The position numbers were made by a program, and so were the translations under genes. A stretch of DNA of 64,000 nt from Cryptomeria japonica (lineage: Eukaryota; Streptophyta; Pinopsida; Cupressales; Cupressaceae). The notes under the pieces are model-generated. The model saw only the letters and a program-made list of their open reading frames with translations. It was not told the DNA's origin and did not search any database. Position 1 is the first letter of the stretch. Each line of letters opens with the position of its first letter. Shown here one piece after another: positions 56,150 to 64,000 of this stretch. Location: contig NC_081415.1 in assembly GCF_030272615.1 (NCBI RefSeq), forward strand, positions 631,765,041 through 631,829,040. The letters are read 5' to 3'.

Positions 56150-59100
56150 ATGCCTATTGAGACAAGGTCAAAATCTAAAAAGATGGGCGAACCAACGTAT
56201 CAACCCATCGACAACATATCAAATTCACAGTTTCAAACTAGTCAAACAGTACAAATTGAAGTTTCATCAAACACATCATTACCACCATATGGAATGGTTC
56301 AACTTGGACCACCTCCATTATATGAACCAGTATTTGTACCCATGAAACCAGGACATGGGAGTGTTCCACCAACACCAAGAGGAAACACACCTTTCGATTG
56401 GAATCAACCAAACCTGCAACATGAAATTCAAACATTACATGAGAAACAAACTCTTTCACAAGGATTTGGTTCAGATCAAGGCATTCAACAAGAAACAAAT
56501 CAAAACATTTTACCAGATTCTTCATCAGATTTTGATTCTTCTAATGATGTTGATATGTTCCTTCAAGATCCAAAGTTGACAAAAAAGATGGATAAATTCT
56601 TGAACAAGGTCTTTAAGATGTTCCCACAAAAATATCTTGACATGATGAGTAATGTGACCTCCTCAAGTGAGCAAATCAATGTGCAAAAACAACAAGGCAG
56701 TGAGCTGTTAAGTTTCTCTCCACATCCAAATGAAGAAAATGTGCAAGAAGAAACTCAACCTACCTTGATGAGTAAACATGCTTCAAAGGCATTAACAGTG
56801 ACTATTCCTCAAAAGTCACCATTTGAGACAATAAATAATCCATTATTTAACACAACACCTGTAACACAAGATCAAATGAAGACCACACAAATATTGACAG
56901 CTGTCCCTCAACAAGAAGTGGTTCCTCATATGCATAAAATTGGATCAAAATCTAAGATTCAAGAAAGCTTCACAATTGGAATGCCTGATATCAACAATGT
57001 CCAAAACAATTCTACAATGCAACAAAGTTCCTATGTCCCACTAAGTTCAATATATTTACCAAACACTCAAGTACTTGTTATGCAGACTATTGTGACAAAT
57101 CCTTCGATAATGGCGACACAAAGAGCTACAGATAGTGGTTTGCACCAACAACAAATGTTGCAACAATTGAGTAATACACAAAAAGTACAATCGAATGTGC
57201 AAACAAACAATGCACAACAACAACAATATCGCATTTGACAACAAGTTGCAGAGCCTTCTGCCCCTTTACGAGTTAATGCAAACTTGCAACCACCACAATG
57301 GATTGGACAAACAACACAACAAGTCAACGCAAGTGCCATACCCCATCTTAAGGAGAAACAACAAAAACCACCCAAACAAAGTTTTTTGCAAATGATGGGA
57401 TTTACACCGCGACAACAACAATTGGTATAAAGTCAGAAAATTCTGATTTGTTAGCATCAACAACAACATGTGCCTCAATATGTACCAAGACAAACAAGCT
57501 ATCATACTTCACAACTGCAATTGATGCCCATGCAATATCAACAACACCCTCAATTGCAATATCAACCTAGGCTACATACGATGATGCCACCACAAGAAGC
57601 ACAACAACAAGGTCAATATCAAGGCATGGCACAACCACAACAACAAGAGGTGTACCAAGAGCATTATATGCCGGAGACACCAAAGATGGCAATTTCAGAG
57701 CATCAACAACCAATCGAAAACACGATGTATCGACAAAGAGTACCTACCAGGATTAATGATGGACCTCCAAAATCTGATACAATTGCGCAATAGCTTGAGA
57801 AGTTGCAACGACAAGTCGACGCATTAGAAACCAAAGGAACAAAGAAGTTGTACACAGATCAAGATTTATGTCCTAATCCATTTGACAAGAGCTTATACAT
57901 GCCTCCATTCCCTAAGCATTTTGAGGCACCTAATTTTGAGAAATATAAAGGGAATGGTAATCCAAAAGATCACATTCGAGCATTTTTCGCGGCATGTACT
58001 AAGGTGAGTTATGAGGAAACATATTTAATGCGCTTATTTGCATGAAGTCTCATGGGACAAGCCATGGATTGGTATTTGCATCTGCCAGGAAATATAAAGA
58101 CTTGGTCAGAACTGGCTCAAAAGTTTATATCTCACTTCACGTTCAACATCGATAGTGACGTGACCATGTCAGATTTATGCAACACCAAGCAAAAGCAAGG
58201 TGAACCATTAGTGACTTTCTTGCAATGATGGCGAAGCTTGTATAGTCATTCTTCCCTAGATATACCTGAAGAACAACAAGTGAATTTGTTTATCCAAAAT
58301 TTGGTCCCAGAAATGATGTATGAACTAAAATTGAAAAGTCCCAGTACTATCGAGAAACTCATTAAGAAAGGGATGAACATTGAAACCACTCTTGTAGCCA
58401 AGGGAATCATTAAGCTTAACAAAGATAGTGAAAACACAAACAATTCAGGGGACAGAAATAGATTTTGGTACAAAAATAAGAATGTCACTAATGATGGAGT
58501 TGTTGATGCAAGAACGGCGAATGCAAATCAACCCCCGTTCACAATCAAGAAATTGAGTGTTCCTAATATGTCAACTATGGAACAAAATCAAACACCAATG
58601 AGCAATGTTACTCAACAGCCGCAATACCAACAACATACTCAACAATACACTCAACAATATAATCAACAACAAGGCCAACAACAAAACCAGCAACGCAAAC
58701 CTTTCCGGTCAAGAGATGGACCTCCTCGACAGTTTACGCCATTGGGAGAGCCTATTGAATCAGTAATGAAATAATTAATACAAGCAAAATTTATCAAGTT
58801 ACCAGATATCAAGGCAGAACCAGTGGTAAAGCCACATTGGTGGAATGATAATGCCTATTGTGAATACCATCGGTCAAAAGGGCATAAAACTGCATCATGT
58901 TTTCAATTGAAACATATGATTCAAGACTTGTTAGAGCAAGGAGTAATTGAGGTAGATCCGCCCAACGCGACCTCTAACACTGATCATACAATTTTCAAAA
59001 CTCCTTTGCTTGATCATGACAAGGGTAAAGCATCCTCTTCAAACTCTACCCAAACAACAAATTATGCAAATACTGGTTATAACAATGTCATAAATTGTTT

Positions 59101-62100
59101 TCATGTGTCAAATGAGTATGTTTCCAACCTAAGAATAAAGGAACAAGATCCTTCTTGCGCAGTCACCACTTGTTGATCCAAAATAGTCCTGAAAGGAGCT
59201 CCTACAGTTCCTCCCAAATCAACTCCTATGAGTCAGTATAATCTCCTAGATCATCTAGGAAAGACACCTGCACATATATCAATCCTTGAGTTGTTGAAAA
59301 TGTCCCCCATGCATCGCGCAGTCCTAGATAAAGCTTTAATTGAGTCCACTGTCCCGACAGACATTGATGTTGACCAGTTTCAAGCCCGAATTGGACATCT
59401 AGCTGTTTCCCAAAATGTTGCATTTTCTGATAATGATATCTCACCTGATAAGCTCCCTCATAATGATCCTTTACATCTTGAAGTCTTTGTCCATAATTGC
59501 AAAATCCGACGAGTCTTGATAGATGGCGGAGCGGGTCTTAATATTTGTACCTTGAGAGTGGTCATTGGCCTTGGTTATACAGAAAATGACATTGATGCTT
59601 CCAGAAGAATAACAATCAAAGCATATGATGATGCTGAGCACCCATCTAAAGGGATAATTACATTGCCTATCAGAGTTGGTCCAATGACAGAAAACACTTT
59701 CTTGCAGGACTTAGACCTCGATCTCCCTTACAATATGATTCTTGGCTGTCCATGGATCCACACAATGAAAGTAGTTCCATCCACTTATCATCAATGTTTA
59801 AAATATCCTTACAATGGAACTGAGATAACAATTCTAGGAGATCCTAATCCATTTCAATTTTGTGCTACTCTAAGGGATTCCCCTCAGTAGCAAGTCCCAG
59901 TCAATAGAGAGGCCCACTCACATAGTTATGTGGATCCTAATGAATTGTTAGATGCTATCAAAGGAAAATTGAAGATACAGGACCAAGGATGCAGAGAGTA
60001 TTCAATGGATCAAACATTCCTCATCGGGAATTTACCAATATCTCCAAAATCATATGGCAAACCACATTTGTTGCAAAAGGAACCTAAGGTAGTTATTCAA
60101 TATCAGTCTCCCACTACATTTACAAGATGGGGTGAACTTGACAAAGAAACTTTAGATGATGATGTCATAGATTGGCTTTATAAGGATCCAACTGAGACCC
60201 CACCTGTTAGGTTGCTGGTGGAACGGTATGGCAAAGGATTTACTATGCTGTAGAAGAAAGGATATGATGGCTGCAGTGGCTTAGGCCCGGACAAGAATGG
60301 AAGGCTAGAACCTATTATACCTGAGATGCGACCTCCAACTTTAGGGTTAGGTTTTGTACCATTGCGAATTGGATCCTCATCTACCAAAGTGACCACGTGT
60401 GGAAAGGGGCATGACTCTGATGATGAAACAACACCTGAGGATACCTGACCCAAAACTGATTCCAATGAATGGGAGTGGAGTTCTTTTTCTTCTAGCTCCT
60501 ATGCCCTTGACAATGTTTTCCTTGACCCTGATGATTTGCCTATGGAAGACAAACATGAAATAACTCCCCCTTCTAAAACATGTCCTAATGCTTGGATAGA
60601 GTCATTTTGGGACCCAAGCTCTGAATTAGATACAAGCAGTTCAGACAGTGATACCATGGATGTTTACATCTTTACCATCTCAGTCCTCCCTCTCCTTAAA
60701 ACCGATGATGACATGCCCCTCGTCTATCCCCAGCTTATCCAACATGACCAACAAGAACCACTCACATTGGATTGTTTTCAAAATGACGAAGCAATTGCAG
60801 AATTCCTTGGACTACGGGAAGGCATACCACAAGGTGATCATAAGGTAGGATTTGCTATTGATCTGGATTCTACAGCATATTTTGGGGAGTCAACTCCATC
60901 TTCCAGTCATCAAAATGAAAAAAGGAAAGAAAAAGTACAAAATAAAAAAGATAGGTCTTTGAGTGAAAACCGTAAGGCACTCTTTGATCATACAAAAGTA
61001 AAAATAAAAGACGTACCTGCGGGTGAAAACCTCTCTGAGGCGCCCAAAGGTGGAAGATTGGACATACCCTTATCAAGTCAGGATAGATCAACATTGATTT
61101 TGGAAATGACTAAAGAAATCAATTTGGGTACACCTGACAACCCTAAGGTCATTCATTTCGCTGCTTCTTTATCAAAACAGGAAAAGATAGATTTTGTCAA
61201 TTTCTCTCTTGAGAAAAAGATCAGCTTTGCATGGTCCTATGCAGATATGCCTGGACTTGATCCAGAATTAGTCCTTCATCACTTGCCATTAAAAGCCGAT
61301 GCCAAGCCTGTCAAATAGAAGCTCAGAAAGATGCATCCCCAGGTGGCTCTCTTGGTCAAGGTAGAACTGAAAAAATTACTAGATGTGGGCTTTATCAGAC
61401 CCATTGATTATACAGACTGGATTTCAAATTTGGTACTAGTTAGCAAAGTAACTGGGGGCATCAGAATCTGTACAGATTTTAGGGATCTCAATAAAGCATG
61501 CCCTAAAGATGATTTTCCACTGCCAAATATAGACATCATAGTTGACATGACTGCTGGATATGAGATGCTCTCATTGATGGATGGTTTCTCCGGCTATAAC
61601 CAAATTCGCATTGCTCCTGAAGATCAACATAAGACTGCATTCACATGTACTTGGGGTACCTACTATTGGAATGCGATTCCCTTTGGTCTTAAAAATGCCG
61701 GTGCAACATATCAAAGAGCGATGACGACAATTTTCCATGATTTCATGCATACTTTGATGGAAGACTATGTTGATGACTTATTATGCAAATCTGTCACAAG
61801 AGATAGTCATCTAGCCATCCTGGGCCCAATCTTTGACCAAATGGAGGCCTACAAGCTCATACTCAATCCAAAGAAATGTGTCTTTGGTGTCACAGCTGGC
61901 AAATTACTAGGGTACATTGTTTCTCACCGAGGCATCAAAGTCGACCCGGCCAAGGTTAAAGCAATAATGGATATGCCTCCTCCTTCCAATCTCCGTCAAC
62001 TAAGAAGTCTACAAGGAAAGCTATAGTCAATCCGCCGCTTTATAGCTCAATTGGCAGACAAATGTCATCCATTCCAGCATTTATTGCATAAAGGAGTTGC

Positions 62101-64000
62101 TTTTAAATGGACCGAGCAATGTCAGTCGGCATTTCAAGCTCTTAAGGACTATTTGCTATCGCCACCTATTCTAATGCCTCCTATAGAAGGAAAGCCATTT
62201 ATATTGTATATTTCTGCAACTAAAACAACACTAGGAGTTCTCTTGGCGCAACAGGATGAGAATGGCAAAGAGCAAGCTATTTATTATATCAGCCGGACAC
62301 TAGTAGGCTATGAGCTGAATTATTCAACTATTGAACGAGCATGCTTAGCAGTGGTCTTTGCAACACATAAACTCTGATACTATATGTTAAATCACCAAAC
62401 ATTGTTGGTTGCAAAAATTGATCCCTTGAAATACTTGCTTAGCAGAGCAGCTTTGACAGGTTGCCTGGAAAAGTGTGTTATGATCCTCAGTGAATTTGAT
62501 ATTGAGTACATGGAGTGAAAGGCAATAAAAGGAAAAGTCATAGCGGATCAACTTGCAGAGGCTCCTATTTATGATGATCATCCCATGTTGACAGATTTTC
62601 CGGATGAGTCAGTCTTTGCTCTTACATCTTCTAATGAATGGAAGTTATACTTTGATGGGTCCCATACCAAGTTCGGATCCGGAGCAGGCATATTGTTTGT
62701 CACCCCTCAAGGTGATGCTATTCCCAAGTCCTACAAAATAACTTTTCATTGTACCAATAACATTGCAGAGTATGAAGCACTGGTCACAGGACTCCGAGTA
62801 GCGGTCCACTAGAACATCACACATTTACAAGTCTATGGAGATTCTCAGTTAGTCATCCATCAAGTGAATGATGACTATGAAACAAAAGATGAAAATCTTA
62901 TTCCCTACAAGCATATGGTAGAGGTCTTCAAGACAAAATTCACGGCTATCCATTTCAGTCAAGTTCCAAGAATGCAAAACAAGTCGGCAGATGCGATGGC
63001 TACGATTGCTTCCATGTTAAATATGCCCCACAATATGGACAAATGTGAATTTTTGGTCGAACAGTTGCTTGTCCCTTCTTTTGACATTCTGACAGCAGAT
63101 GTGATGTGCGTTCTTGTTGGCCCTAACTCCCCGTGGTACAATGATGTATATCAATATTTGAAATCCCAAACTTTACCACCTAACCTTTCCACTAACCAAC
63201 GCCGAGCCTTCAACCGACAAATAGCCAAATATGTCATCATTGTCGATACCCTTTACCGTCGTTCCTTTGACCATACCCTCCTTAGGTGTTTGGATTCTGA
63301 CGAAGCACAAATGACTTTACACGAGGTTCACGATGGTATATGTGGGGGCCATTTCAATGGTCTGAGCTTAGCCAAAAAGTTGATTCGTGCTGGGTATTAT
63401 TGGCCCACTCTGGAAAAAGATGTTCACGATTTTGTTAAGAAGTGCTACAAATGCCAGATCCATGGAAATTACATTCATGCACCAGCCCTTTTCTCAATGG
63501 GGATTGGATCTTATTGGCAAGATTCACCCGACATCTGCAAATGGACACAAGTTTATCATTATAGCCACAGAGTATTTTACAAAATGGATCGAGGCTATCC
63601 CCATGACCTATATCACTGGTGTGCAAATTTCAAAATTCCTATTGAATTATATCATATGCAGATATGGGGTTCCCCTTGCCATAGTCACAGATAATGGTCG
63701 TCCCTTCAAGAATAAAGATGTCAAGGAACTCTGTGAAAAGTTTCATATCCAACACCGTTTCTCCAGTCCATACTATCCACAGGGTAATGGTCAAGCCAAA
63801 GCATCAAATAAAACCATTATCAAGATCTTAAAAAAGGTTGTCAATGACATTGGTCGAGATTGGCATGTACAGTTGAATCTAGCACTATGGGCTTATCCCA
63901 CTTCTATCCGCACACCTACTGGCGCAACACCTTATTCCTTGGTGTATGGTGCGGAAGCCATTTTACCCTTGGAAGTGGAGATTCCTTCTTTGCGTGTTTC
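56150..64000 (+). pseudogene. Element 5 gag-pol polyprotein, incomplete at window edge
   Basis: One frame from ATG 56150 (MPIETRSKSKKMGEP) to about 63480 with about 16 stops. The N-terminal 550 residues are unusually Gln/Asn-rich. Order: gag (57866-58160, FEKYKGNGNPKDHIRAF, GQAMDWYLHLPG); zinc region YCEYHRSKGHKTASC near 58855; protease near 59500-59760 (VLIDGGAGLN, YNMILGCPWI); G-patch near 60255-60360 (GYDGCSGLGPDKNGRLEPI); RT 61331-62030 with intact YVDDLL; RNase H to 62580; archaeal-type RNase H 62630-63010 (LYFDGSHTKFGSGAGILF); integrase from 63310 (GYYWPTLEKD, CYKCQIHG). Near 63485 about 26 bp are missing relative to element 4, shifting the frame. The integrase core continues in another frame (DNGRPFKNKD, NGQAKASNKT) to the edge. 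It is dead as a unit. Confidence 0.93.

Larger units (their letters stand above)
52350..64000 (+). mobile_element. Element 5: Ty3 Tat-like retrotransposon, right end outside window
   Basis: The 5' LTR is 52350-54012, with the primer site at 54018, a 2.1-kb leader with a 21-bp phased array, and gag-pol from 56150 to the window edge, which falls in the integrase. The dual RNase H and the conserved leader phrases ally it with element 4, though LTR, primer site and array motif differ. The 3' LTR and target duplication are beyond 64000; the left flanking pentamer would be GTATT. The insertion lies 0.4 kb right of element 1 and not within it. Confidence 0.88.

Overview
This window is plant nuclear DNA, most likely from a large, repeat-rich genome. 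A conifer or other gymnosperm is my best guess from the style of the Ty3 elements, but nothing in the sequence proves it. No bacterial, organellar, rRNA or tRNA gene was recognised. Only one host gene looks intact: a single-exon NDR1/HIN1-like (LEA_2) membrane protein at 2370-3014 on the minus strand. The rest of the left 11 kb holds decayed remnants (copia gag, LINE 3' domains, a pentatricopeptide-repeat pseudogene) in AT-rich DNA.

From 11351 to 51928 lies a nest of LTR retrotransposons whose layers can be peeled off by their 5-bp target-site duplications. Element 1 (plus strand, 11356-51923, TSD TGTCG) is a non-autonomous Ty3-like element with gag and a degenerate protease but no reverse transcriptase or integrase. 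Its gag is split by element 2 (minus strand, 13215-21568, TSD ATCTC), a second non-autonomous element with protease, G-patch and reiterated acidic ORFs. A probable solo LTR sits at about 25258-26405. Element 3 (minus strand, 27396-50816, TSD AAATG) is a Ty1-copia element inserted exactly at the junction of element 1's polypurine tract and 3' LTR. Element 4 (plus strand, 30190-46752, TSD CCTTC) is a Ty3 Tat-like element inserted in the reverse transcriptase of element 3.

Element 5 starts at 52350 (plus strand) and runs off the right edge. It is another Tat-like element with a 1.66-kb LTR, a 2.1-kb leader and a gag-pol that stays in one frame until a small integrase deletion.

The most unusual signals are these. 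(1) The leaders of elements 4 and 5 carry arrays of a short GC-rich motif repeated at an almost invariant 21-bp pitch, with unrelated spacer sequence between motifs and a different motif in each element. (2) Element 4 ends in an inverted copy of its own LTR plus leader, although the whole 16.6-kb unit is bounded by a clean TSD. (3) Element 4 carries an antisense ORF resembling a plant mobile domain protein, cut off at the inverted-arm junction. (4) The 7.5-kb gag-pol frames of elements 4 and 5 are broken almost only by stop codons, each explicable by a C:G to T:A transition, as expected for methylated DNA. (5) The LTR of element 5 has a minisatellite whose units each encode a perfect hairpin. 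All retroelement reading frames seen here are broken.
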